Assembly: GCF_014650655.1 (NCBI RefSeq)
Contig: NZ_BMVJ01000003.1
Span: 187,860 to 223,467, forward strand
Reading direction: 5' to 3'
DNA from: Streptomyces anandii JCM 4720
Lineage (GTDB): Bacteria > Actinomycetota > Actinomycetes > Streptomycetales > Streptomycetaceae
DNA: 35,608 nucleotides
Under the pieces are notes generated by a model. The model saw only the letters and a list, made by a program, of their open reading frames with translations. It was not told the DNA's origin and searched no databases. Of the stretch, positions 24,163 through 30,709 are shown piece by piece. The position numbers were made by a program, and so were the translations under genes. Numbering within the stretch: the stretch's first letter is position 1; each line of letters opens with the position of its first letter.

Positions 24163-24189
24163 ATGCACGCGCATTAACATGCGGTGCAT
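24163..24189. promoter_or_regulatory. Inverted repeat spanning the MarR start codon
   Basis: ATGCAC-GCGCAT (left, 24163-24174) is mirrored by ATGCG-GTGCAT (right, 24179-24189) with one unpaired base, around TAA. The repeat covers the -10-like region and reaches into the ATG at 24188. This is the layout of a self-repressing MarR gene with a very short or absent leader. Confidence 0.5.
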
Positions 24190-24577
24190 GGGAGCGAACG
24201 CGGCCGGGCCCCGGCTCGAGGAGCAGTGGCGGGACATCCTGTCGGTGCACGCGCGGACGATGTGCGAGATCGACCGCGCCCTGCACCCGCACGGGCTGGG
24301 CGCGAGCGACTTCGAGGTGCTCGACATCCTGGCGTCCGAGGCCCCCGAGGGGGGCGAGCACTGCCGGGTGCAGAACATCGTCGGCCGGGTGCACCTGAGC
24401 CAGAGCGCGCTGTCCCGCCTGATCGGCCGGCTGGAGAAGGAGGGGCTGGTCGAGCGGTCGGTGTGCGCGGAGGACCGGCGCGGGGTGTGGGTGTCGCTGA
24501 CCGCCAAGGGCCGCGCGCTGCACGCCGAGGTGCTCCCGCTCCAGCGCGCGGCGCTGGCCCGCACGCTCAACGGCTAG
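24188..24577 (+). CDS. MarR family transcriptional regulator
   Basis: The 129-residue MarR protein has a dimerisation helix (about 12-38, ILSVHARTMCEIDRALHPHGL), HTH (about 55-80: IVGRVHLSQSALSRLIGRLEKEGLVERS), the wing with AEDRRGVWVSLTAKG (DxR turn), and a short C-terminal helix. A Cys in the first helix (C26) and Cys in QNIVGR's upstream segment (HC) and SVC could allow redox sensing; this is inference. Two ATG codons (24179, 24188) are possible, and neither has a ribosome site. Given the -10-like TTAACAT upstream, the transcript is probably leaderless from the second. It follows the VOC gene by about 100 bases. Autoregulation through the inverted repeat at 24163-24189 is likely. Confidence 0.85.
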   Translation: MGANAAGPRLEEQWRDILSVHARTMCEIDRALHPHGLGASDFEVLDILASEAPEGGEHCRVQNIVGRVHLSQSALSRLIGRLEKEGLVERSVCAEDRRGVWVSLTAKGRALHAEVLPLQRAALARTLNG

Positions 24578-24613
24578 GAACCGGCTGGGAACCGGCCCGT
24601 CCGGGGCTCCCGC

Positions 24614-25021
24614 TCAGCCCTCCGGCCGGGCCAGCAGGGTCCGCACGCCCTCGGAGGTCAGCGTCAGGCCGTGCGGGGAACTGGCGTCGATGGTGAGCGA
24701 CAGGTCGTCGGCGGGCCACTGGGAGGCGAGCGCGCCGAGCGGCACCAGACGGTAGCGGGAGACGAAGGGCAGCAGCTCCGACATCTCCAGTTCCGAGGTG
24801 AACACGGGCACCACCGGCACCCCGCCCGGCTGTTCCAGGACCGGCAGCGCCACCGCCGAGGGATTGGTGGCGTCCTCCTCGCTCACGTCGTCGGGCACGG
24901 GGATCAGGACGTCGCTGCCGGCGAGCGTGTCCAGTGCCACCGCGTCCTCGGCGTTCTCGGCGAGGACGTCCAGCGCCTGCTGGGCGCGCGTCGCGGTGTT
25001 GTCGTTCGCGGGTGTGTCCAT
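24614..25021 (-). CDS. SseB N-terminal domain protein
   Basis: The 135-residue cytoplasmic protein matches the SseB N-terminal domain, common in Streptomyces, with blocks LDVLAENAEDAVALDTLAGSDVLIPVPDD and LPVLEQPGGVPVVPVFTSELEMSELLP (regions 18-45 and 60-86). No catalytic motif is known for this fold; the name derives from an E. coli protein linked to serine sensitivity, and the role here is unknown. The ATG at 25021 has AGGGAA 8 bases upstream. The protein is acidic and has no signal peptide. It converges on the MarR gene (37 bases apart) and lies downstream of the STAS gene on the same strand, but hairpins at 25153-25194 probably separate the two transcripts. Confidence 0.78.
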   Translation of the reverse strand: MDTPANDNTATRAQQALDVLAENAEDAVALDTLAGSDVLIPVPDDVSEEDATNPSAVALPVLEQPGGVPVVPVFTSELEMSELLPFVSRYRLVPLGALASQWPADDLSLTIDASSPHGLTLTSEGVRTLLARPEG

Positions 25022-25152
25022 GGCAGATTCCCTGGTAGCGACGGTCGTGCGGCCGCCCGGACGGTGCTCGTCCCGGGCACGGTCCTGCTCGCGTACCCGA
25101 TCATCGGCGGCGCAATCACACCAGTACAGGGGGAAGCGCCGGACATGGCGGC

Positions 25153-25194
25153 GGGCCCTCCGCGATACGCGACGCGGAGAGCCCCCCGGGGCTC
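25153..25194 (-). terminator. Overlapping hairpins after the STAS gene
   Basis: CTCCGCG (25158-25164) pairs with CGCGGAG (25173-25179) over an 8-base loop, and flanking GGGC/GCCC lengthen the stem with one mismatch. A second stem AGCCCC/GGGGCT (25080 series: 25180-25193) shares bases with the first, so the two are alternatives. They lie 56-97 bases after the STAS stop codon and upstream of the SseB gene. A terminator is the simplest reading. Confidence 0.45.
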
Positions 25195-25249
25195 ACTTCC
25201 GAACCCCGTAGGGTCCGGGTAACCACGACTTGGGGGCCGATTCGCCGTT

Positions 25250-25579
25250 TCACTCCGGCTTGGCGCCGGCCTCCGCGTCCGCCGAGAACAGCGGGCGCGT
25301 GCCCGTCAGGGCGAGCAGGCGCTCGGCCACCGGGGCCGCGGCGGTGACGACGATGGTCTTGCCCTGGGCGAGGGCGCGGTGGCGCAGGCTGATGAGGATG
25401 TTGAGGGCCGAGCAGTCGCAGAACGCGACCGCCCCGAGGTCCAGGTCGACACCCCGGACCGAGCACGCGAGAGCCCGCCGCAGGGCGCGCTGGAACGCCT
25501 GACCGGCGTCGAGGTCCAGCTCGCCACGCACCGCCACGACCACCCGGTCGCCGACGGGACGGCTTTCGATCACCGGCAT
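25250..25579 (-). CDS. STAS-domain anti-sigma-factor antagonist
   Basis: The 109-residue protein is a single STAS domain, as in SpoIIAA/RsbV/BldG. When unphosphorylated it binds an anti-sigma kinase and frees the sigma factor. The phosphorylation motif reads FCDCSALNIL, so the key serine is Ser57; the usual D-S-S-G is D55-C56-S57-A58, with Cys replacing the first Ser and Ala replacing Gly. Strands RVVVAVRGELDLDAG and the terminal TGTRPLF helix follow the family. The ATG at 25579 has GAGAGG about 6 bases upstream; an extended in-frame start at 25648 is less likely. A SpoIIE phosphatase (2500) and an HATPase protein (28543) in the window could belong to the same partner switch, although they are not adjacent. 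Confidence 0.88.
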   Translation of the reverse strand: MPVIESRPVGDRVVVAVRGELDLDAGQAFQRALRRALACSVRGVDLDLGAVAFCDCSALNILISLRHRALAQGKTIVVTAAAPVAERLLALTGTRPLFSADAEAGAKPE

Positions 25580-25648
25580 GACCGCCTCTCTCAACCGTGC
25601 GCGCCCGTCTTCCCGCAACAGGCTCGCTCCCCGTATGGAACGCGTCAA

Positions 25649-25704
25649 GGTATACCGGAAAACTTGTTCATGCTTTTGTATACATGAAACGCGGACCTTA
25701 GTCT
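25649..25704 (+). promoter_or_regulatory. AT-rich promoter/operator region of the winged-helix regulator
   Basis: TTGTAT (25676-25681) and TAGTCT (25699-25704) with 17 bases between them make a good promoter whose start falls on the ATG at 25711. GGTATACC (25649-25656) and the GTATAC at 25678-25683 are two copies of the same hexamer 28 bases apart. TTCATG/CATGAA (25667-25672, 25683-25688) form a further inverted repeat over the -35. The divergent STAS gene starts at 25579, so the region may control both. Confidence 0.5.
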
Positions 25705-25710
25705 TGGGTC

Positions 25711-26040
25711 ATGGAAAGGGAGGGAGTGCCCGAGCCGCACACCGGATGGACGTTCGTGACGAACCACGCCCGGGTGCTGGCCGCGATCGCCGACAACAAC
25801 AACGCCCGGATCCGCGACATCGCCGCCCACTGCCGGCTCACCGAACGCGCCGTCCAGAAGATCATCGCGGACCTGGAGCGCGACGGCTATCTCTCCCACA
25901 CCCGGGAGGGGCGCGGCAACATCTACCGCATCGATCCGAGCAAGGTGCTGCGCCATCCGGCCGAGGCCGGACTGACCGTGGCCTCCCTGCTGTCGCTTCT
26001 GGTCAAGGCGGAGGCCGGGCACTCCGGCCCCGCGGACTGA
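25711..26040 (+). CDS. Winged-helix transcriptional regulator, apparently leaderless
   Basis: The 109-residue protein is one winged helix: VLAAIADNNNARIRDIAAHC (about 22-41), recognition helix LTERAVQKIIADLERDGYL, and wing SHTREGRGNIYRIDPSKV. The C-terminal helix VASLLSLLVKAEAG may dimerise. It resembles MarR-like or DeoR-type small regulators; a helix-turn-helix transcription factor is certain, the family less so. No ribosome site precedes the ATG at 25711; instead a TTGTAT-17-TAGTCT promoter ends 7 bases before it, so the transcript should be leaderless. The operator region upstream is shared with the divergent STAS gene. The 3' end is 13 bases from the stop of glycerol kinase, which converges on it. 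Confidence 0.82.
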   Translation: MEREGVPEPHTGWTFVTNHARVLAAIADNNNARIRDIAAHCRLTERAVQKIIADLERDGYLSHTREGRGNIYRIDPSKVLRHPAEAGLTVASLLSLLVKAEAGHSGPAD

Positions 26041-26053
26041 GGCGGCGACGGCG

Positions 26054-27583
26054 TTACCGGGGCTTCTCGACCCGCTCCCCGGGTGACCGGATCCAGCCCA
26101 GCGAGCGCTGCACGGCCCGCTGCCAGGACTCGTACTCCCACTCGCGCCGCTCGGGGTCCATGTCCGGCAGCCACTGGGCGGCACGGTGCCAGTTGCGGCG
26201 CAGGACCTCCATGTCCGGCCAGTAGCCGACCGCGAGTCCGGCCGCGTAGGCGGCGCCCAGCGAGACCGTCTCGGCCACCAGGGGGCGCACGACGGGCACG
26301 TCGAGCACGTCGGCGAGCATCTGCATGAGCAGGTTGTCGGAGGTCATGCCGCCGTCCACCTTGAGCTGTTTCAGAGCGAGCCCGGAGTCGGCGTTGACCG
26401 CGTCCACGACCTCCCGGGTCTGCCAGGCGGTGGCCTCCAGCACCGCCCGGGCCAGATGGCCCTTGGTGATGTACGAGGTCAGGCCGACCACCACGCCCCG
26501 GGCGTCGCTGCGCCAGTGCGGGGCGAAGAGGCCGGAGAAGGCCGGCACGATGTAGCAGCCGCCGTTGTCCTCCACCGTGCGCGCCAGCGTCTCGATCTCC
26601 GGCGCGGTGCTGATCATGCCGAGCCGGTCGCGGAACCACTGGACCAGTGAGCCGGTGACGGCCATCGGGCCCTCCAGCGCGTACACCGTGGGCTGGCCCG
26701 CGATCTTGTACGCGACGGTGGTGAGCAGCCCGTTGCGGGAGCGGACCAGGTCGGTGCCGGTGTTCATCAGCAGGAAGCTGCCCGTGCCGTAGGTGCACTT
26801 GGCCTCGCCGGGCGAGAAGCAGGTCTGCCCGAACAGGGCCGCCTGCTGGTCGCCGAGGGCGGCGGTGATGTGCACCCCCGGGAGCAGGGCGCGGGCCTCG
26901 CCGTAGCTCTCGGCGGAGGAGCGGATCTCCGGCAGCATCTCCCGGGGCACCCCGAAGAAGTCCATCAGTTCCGGGTCCCAGGTCAGGGTGCGGATGTTGA
27001 CGAGCATGGTGCGGCTGGCGTTGGTGGGGTCGGTGATGTGCAGTCCGCCGTCGGCGCCGCCGGTGAGATTCCAGATCAGCCAGCTCTCCATGGTGCCGAA
27101 GAGGACCTCGCCGTCCCGGGCGCGCTGCTCCAGGCCCTCGACGCGGTCGAACAGCCAGCGGATGCGGGGGGCGGAGAAGTAGGTCGAGGGGGGCAGGCCG
27201 CAGCGGTCGAGGAAGAACTCGTCGCCGGGCCGGTCGCGCAACTCGTCGACCAGCGGCGCGGTGCGGGTGTCCTGCCAGACGATCGCCCGGCCGAGCGGGG
27301 CGCCGGTGCGCCGGTCCCAGAGCACCGTCGTCTCCCGCTGGTTGGCGATCCCGATGGCGGCGATCTGCGCGGGGTCCACTCCGGCGCCGGCCAGCGCCTC
27401 GGGGACGATGCGCTGGAGGTTGCGCCAGATCTCGACCGCGTCGTGCTCGACCCAGCCGGGGCGCGGGAAGTGCTGCTGGTGCTCGCGCTGGGCGACGGAG
27501 CACAGCCGTCCGCGGTGGTCGAACAGGATGCATCGTGTGGACGTGGTGCCCTGGTCGATGGACATCACATACCGTTCCACCAT
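26054..27583 (-). CDS. glpK: Glycerol kinase
   Basis: The 509-residue FGGY-family kinase phosphorylates glycerol to glycerol-3-phosphate. It opens [20 protein letters not shown], where DQGTTSTR is the phosphate-1 ATP loop. The glycerol-binding blocks are present: [14 protein letters not shown], and [17 protein letters not shown] [14 protein letters not shown] (with acid Asp). The C-terminal ATPase contains a [14 protein letters not shown] adenosine motif and [13 protein letters not shown]. The ATG at 27583 has GGAAGGCAGG upstream. Orientation and 46-base spacing make it the second gene after the GylR-like regulator. No facilitator (glpF) or G3P dehydrogenase (glpD) is adjacent, unlike the usual gyl operon. 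It is therefore probably a second glycerol kinase whose substrate uptake and oxidation genes lie elsewhere. Confidence 0.96.
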   Translation of the reverse strand: MVERYVMSIDQGTTSTRCILFDHRGRLCSVAQREHQQHFPRPGWVEHDAVEIWRNLQRIVPEALAGAGVDPAQIAAIGIANQRETTVLWDRRTGAPLGRAIVWQDTRTAPLVDELRDRPGDEFFLDRCGLPPSTYFSAPRIRWLFDRVEGLEQRARDGEVLFGTMESWLIWNLTGGADGGLHITDPTNASRTMLVNIRTLTWDPELMDFFGVPREMLPEIRSSAESYGEARALLPGVHITAALGDQQAALFGQTCFSPGEAKCTYGTGSFLLMNTGTDLVRSRNGLLTTVAYKIAGQPTVYALEGPMAVTGSLVQWFRDRLGMISTAPEIETLARTVEDNGGCYIVPAFSGLFAPHWRSDARGVVVGLTSYITKGHLARAVLEATAWQTREVVDAVNADSGLALKQLKVDGGMTSDNLLMQMLADVLDVPVVRPLVAETVSLGAAYAAGLAVGYWPDMEVLRRNWHRAAQWLPDMDPERREWEYESWQRAVQRSLGWIRSPGERVEKPR

Positions 27584-27629
27584 GTCGGCCTGCCTTCCGA
27601 TGCGTCGCGCGGGTGGGCCCTGTGGAGAC

Positions 27630-28397
27630 CTACCAGCGGGCGGCTCCCAGATCTCGGGAGATCGCCCGGGCGGCCTCCCGGAGCAGGGCGGTCAGTGCGG
27701 GCAGCGGCCGTCCGCGCGGGTCGCAGATGCGCTCGACGGGACCGGACAGCCCGATGGCGCCCACCACGAGGCCGCCGTGGCCCCGGATCGGCGCGGCGAT
27801 CCCCGCGTCGCCCATGCTCATCTCCTGCACCTCGGCGCCCCAGCCGAGCTCCCGGATCCCGGCGAGCTCCCGGTCGATGTCCTCGGGAGTCACCAGGGTG
27901 TGCCGGGTGTACGCGGCCAGGCCGTCCTCGGAGGGCGGGTCGAGGGAGGCCGCCCCGAAGGCCAGGAGGACCTTGCCGAGCGAGGAGGCGTGCAGCGGCA
28001 GCAGCGCGCCCACGTCCAGGGTCTGCAGGGTGTCGTCCGGCCGGAAGACGTGGTGGATGACGAGGACCTGGCCCTCCAGGGGCGTGCCGAGGCGTACGGC
28101 CTCGCCGCTGCGGGCGGCCAGCGCGTCCGCCCAGTTGATGGAGCGCGAGCGCAGCTCGTTGACGTCGAGATAGCTGGTGCCCAGGTGCAGCAGGGCCGCC
28201 CCGAGCTGGTACTTTCCTGTGGCCTCGTCCTGCTCGACGAAGTCCACGTGCTGCAGTGTGCGTAGGATGCCGTGGGCGGTGCCCTTGGCCAGACCGAGGG
28301 ACGACGCCACTTCGCCGAGGCCCAGCCTGCGCGGGCCACCGGCGAGCAGGCGCAGGATCGCCGCTGCTCGTTCGATGGACTGGACAGGTCCGGCCAT
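27630..28397 (-). CDS. IclR family regulator, GylR-like
   Basis: The 255-residue regulator matches GylR, the repressor of glycerol use in Streptomyces (about 254 residues), in layout and in blocks. The N-terminal [15 protein letters not shown] and [26 protein letters not shown] (about 20-50) are followed by the effector domain with [10 protein letters not shown] and [15 protein letters not shown] (the substrate-lid helix). The end reads [16 protein letters not shown], as in GylR. Glycerol or glycerol-3-phosphate is therefore the probable ligand. The ATG at 28397 lies just after a TACGAT -10 box, so the leader is very short. It precedes glpK by 46 bases, almost certainly in one transcript. Two inverted repeats upstream (28411-28430 and 28439-28451) are candidate binding sites for it. 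Confidence 0.9.
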   Translation of the reverse strand: MAGPVQSIERAAAILRLLAGGPRRLGLGEVASSLGLAKGTAHGILRTLQHVDFVEQDEATGKYQLGAALLHLGTSYLDVNELRSRSINWADALAARSGEAVRLGTPLEGQVLVIHHVFRPDDTLQTLDVGALLPLHASSLGKVLLAFGAASLDPPSEDGLAAYTRHTLVTPEDIDRELAGIRELGWGAEVQEMSMGDAGIAAPIRGHGGLVVGAIGLSGPVERICDPRGRPLPALTALLREAARAISRDLGAARW

Positions 28398-28403
28398 GGA
28401 GCG

Positions 28404-28451
28404 ATCGTAGCCCGATTTGCCCTGATCGGGACTGGCGTTCGGCAATGCCGA
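28404..28451. promoter_or_regulatory. Inverted repeats upstream of the GylR-like gene
   Basis: CCCGAT-ttgccctg-ATCGGG (28411-28430) has perfect 6-base arms and lies just upstream of TACGAT (28409-28404 on the minus strand), the predicted -10. TCGGC-aat-GCCGA (28439-28451) is a second perfect 5-base inverted repeat. Both could bind an IclR dimer for autoregulation and for control of the divergent gene at 28543. Confidence 0.5.
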
Positions 28452-28461
28452 CCGCCGTTCA

Positions 28462-28490
28462 TTGACCGCCGTGCGCTGGTTGCCTAGCGT
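28462..28490 (+). promoter_or_regulatory. Promoter of the HATPase anti-sigma gene
   Basis: TTGACC (28462-28467) and TAGCGT (28485-28490) are separated by exactly 17 bases, matching the Streptomyces vegetative consensus (TTGACn/TAGnnT). Transcription would begin near 28497, about 46 bases before the ATG at 28543. Confidence 0.62.
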
Positions 28491-28542
28491 GCTTGACACG
28501 CCCGGCCACCGGTCGGCAGCGCCGCCCTGACAAGGAGGGCAC

Positions 28543-28968
28543 ATGACCGTAGCCCAGCTCGACGCAGTGCCCCGTGAGGAGGCCGCCCACGGCATTCCGC
28601 TGCCGCAGGCCCCCGGGGGCGTCAGTGCCGTGCGCAGGCGCGTGCGTCAGGTCCTCAGCGGCTGGAACCTGTCGACGGAAGCCGCCGAGGACGTGCTGCT
28701 GGTGGTCTCGGAGCTGGTCACCAACGCGCTCGTGCACGCCAGGCCGCCCGCGACCCTGCGGCTGTGCCGCGTCCCCGTGCAGGGCCGCGGGGCCGTGCGG
28801 GTCGAGGTGACCGACCAGGGGGCGGCGGCCGTGCCCGGCCCGTCGTCCGCTCCCGACCCCGACGAGCACGGCCGGGGCCTGGGCATCGTCACCGCGCTGT
28901 CGGCCCGCTGCGGCGTCCTCACCCACCGGGGCGGCACCAGCCGCTGGGCGGAGGTGCCGGCGGGCTGA
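28543..28968 (+). CDS. HATPase_c anti-sigma-factor-type protein (SpoIIAB/RsbW-like)
   Basis: The 141-residue protein is a GHKL ATPase domain. The N-box is SELVTNALVHA with Glu57 and Asn61, the D-box is VEVTDQG (Asp91) and the G-box DEHGRGLGIV is at 107-116. Such small ATPases, very numerous in Streptomyces, bind or phosphorylate STAS antagonists and hold sigma factors. Many copies are regulators of unknown partner. The ATG at 28543 has AAGGAGGG upstream, an excellent ribosome site, and a TTGACC-17-TAGCGT promoter. It has no adjacent sigma factor; the STAS protein at 25250 and phosphatase at 2500 are the nearest possible partners. The G-box and N-box are complete, so ATP binding should be intact. 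Confidence 0.88.
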   Translation: MTVAQLDAVPREEAAHGIPLPQAPGGVSAVRRRVRQVLSGWNLSTEAAEDVLLVVSELVTNALVHARPPATLRLCRVPVQGRGAVRVEVTDQGAAAVPGPSSAPDPDEHGRGLGIVTALSARCGVLTHRGGTSRWAEVPAG

Positions 28969-29065
28969 GCGTCCCGGCGCCGGGGACTCGCGACCGGGCG
29001 GTCCGGGCGCCGGTCCTGCGCGCGAGTGCCATGCCGGTGTGCGCGTGCGCAGGCGGGTGCCCGGG

Positions 29066-29094
29066 TTGACCGCGGGCCTTCGGGGGTCGACTGT
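29066..29094 (+). promoter_or_regulatory. Promoter and inverted repeat upstream of the NCS1 permease
   Basis: TTGACC (29066-29071) is followed after 17 bases by GACTGT (29089-29094), 45 bases before the GTG at 29139. GTTGACC and GGTCGAC (29065-29071 and 29085-29091) form an imperfect inverted repeat (6 of 7) across the spacer and -10, a possible operator. Confidence 0.45.
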
Positions 29095-29138
29095 TGCCCC
29101 AGGGGTGATCCGCACTCGGGACGCACTCGGGAGGCGCC

Positions 29139-30590
29139 GTGAGCACATCCGCCGAGCCGCGGGTGACGGGCCTGGAGGTCCGGTCCATCGACTACGTGCC
29201 CCTGGACGAGCGCCACGGCAAGCTGTGGCACCTGGGGCCCCTGTGGTTCATGTCCAACGCCCAGATCGCCACCCTGGCGGTGGGCCTGATCAGCATCACC
29301 GAGGGCGGCAACCTGATCTGGTCGCTGCTGGCCATCGTGACGGGCACCGTCGTCGGCACCTTCTTCATGGCGTTCCACTCGGCCCAGGGCCCGCAGCTGG
29401 GGCTGCCGCAGATGATCCAGTCCCGGCCCCAGTTCGGCTATGTCGGAGCCCTGCTGGTGTGGCTGTTCGCCTATGTGCAGTACGCGGGCTTCAACGTCTT
29501 CAACACCATCCTCGCCGGCGAGGCCCTGCACACCACCCTGCACGGCGGCGTCAAGCTGTGGGTGCTCGTGGTCACCGCCGTCGCCCTGGTCGTCGCGCTC
29601 GTCGGGTACGACATCATCCACAAGGCCGAGCGGATCCTGACGTACACCTTCCTGGTGGTCTTCGGGGTCTTCACGGTGGCCGTCCTGGTCAACCTGCACT
29701 ACCCGGCGGGCTCCTTCGACCTCGGCGCCTTCAAGTGGACGCCGTTCCTGGCCCAGTTCGGCGTCGTCGCGGGCTACCAGATCAGCTGGGCGATCTACGT
29801 CTCGGACTACTCGCGCTATCTGCCGCCCGACGTGACCGTCCGCAAGACCTTCTACTGGACGTACTTCGGCTCCGCGCTCGGCGGCATCTGGCTCATGGTG
29901 CTCGGGACCCTGCTGGCCGCCTGGGCGGGCAAGGGCTTCGACACGATCCCCTCCATCAACGCGGCAGGCGACACCGTGTTCACCGGATTCGGCGCGGTGG
30001 TGCTGCTGTTCGCGGCCCTCGGCCTGGTCTCCGTCACCGCCCTGAACATGTACGGCGGTTCGCTGACGCTGATCAGCGGCATCGACTCCTTCCGCCGGGT
30101 GCGGCCCACCCTCGGCGTACGGCTGCTGACCCTCGGGCTGACGGCGGTGCTGTCCCTGATCGGCGCGCTGGCCGCGACCTCCCACTTCCTGGAGAACTTC
30201 AACGACTTCCTGCTGCTGGTGCTGTACCTGTTCATCCCGTGGACCGCGGTGAACCTCATGGACTACTACGTGGTGCGCCGCGGGCACTACGCGATCGCCG
30301 AGATCTTCAACCCGCACGGCATCTACGGCCGCTGGGGCTGGCAGGGCATCGTCTCCTACCTGGCCGGCTTCGCCGTCATGGTGCCGTTCTTCTCGGTGGG
30401 CACCCTGTTCGTCGGCCCGGCCGCGCACGCGCTGGGCGGTGCGGACATCTCCCTGTTCGTCGGGCTGCCCGTCTCCGCGTTCCTGTACTGGTGGCTGACG
30501 AGGTCCATCGACGTGGAGGCCGAGCAGCGGCTGGCGGAGGCGGAGGCCGCGGAACTGGACCGTGCGGCGCACGAGCACCGCGAGCCCTGA
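29139..30590 (+). CDS. NCS1-family permease (cytosine/purine/allantoin type)
   Basis: The 483-residue membrane protein of the NCS1 family imports nucleobases, hydantoins, allantoin or thiamine-like compounds with Na+ or H+. About twelve hydrophobic helices are apparent. Family markers are LWFMSNAQIATLAVG near the first helix, FFMAFHSAQGPQLGLPQMIQSR (helix 2 loop, key QGPxLGxPQ), NxFN in YAGFNVFNTILAGE, and the late NFNDFLLLVLYLFIPWTAVNLMDYYVV. The C-terminal tail is acidic and Ala/Glu-rich. The GTG at 29139 follows GGGAGG. It precedes the Gfo/Idh/MocA gene by 119 bases, with a separate promoter and operator for that gene, so the substrate link is only suggested. A nucleobase-like substrate is likely, but the exact one cannot be read. 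Confidence 0.92.
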   Translation: MSTSAEPRVTGLEVRSIDYVPLDERHGKLWHLGPLWFMSNAQIATLAVGLISITEGGNLIWSLLAIVTGTVVGTFFMAFHSAQGPQLGLPQMIQSRPQFGYVGALLVWLFAYVQYAGFNVFNTILAGEALHTTLHGGVKLWVLVVTAVALVVALVGYDIIHKAERILTYTFLVVFGVFTVAVLVNLHYPAGSFDLGAFKWTPFLAQFGVVAGYQISWAIYVSDYSRYLPPDVTVRKTFYWTYFGSALGGIWLMVLGTLLAAWAGKGFDTIPSINAAGDTVFTGFGAVVLLFAALGLVSVTALNMYGGSLTLISGIDSFRRVRPTLGVRLLTLGLTAVLSLIGALAATSHFLENFNDFLLLVLYLFIPWTAVNLMDYYVVRRGHYAIAEIFNPHGIYGRWGWQGIVSYLAGFAVMVPFFSVGTLFVGPAAHALGGADISLFVGLPVSAFLYWWLTRSIDVEAEQRLAEAEAAELDRAAHEHREP

Positions 30591-30618
30591 GGCGCTCGCC
30601 GGGTGCTGTCCGGATGTC

Positions 30619-30648
30619 TTGACATGGAACGGTTCCACCGCGCAGGGT
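30619..30648 (+). promoter_or_regulatory. Promoter with a perfect palindromic operator in the spacer
   Basis: TTGACA (30619-30624) and CAGGGT (30643-30648) are 18 bases apart. The 13-bp perfect palindrome TGGAACGGTTCCA (30625-30637) begins immediately after the -35 hexamer. A protein bound there would block RNA polymerase; the sequence style resembles LacI-type operators. It serves the oxidoreductase gene that begins at 30710. Confidence 0.65.
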
Positions 30649-30709
30649 GAGCCGCAGGTTCTGGATCGGTCCGGGTACGGGTTCCCGGGCGGGCTGCGGA
30701 GGGGCTGTC

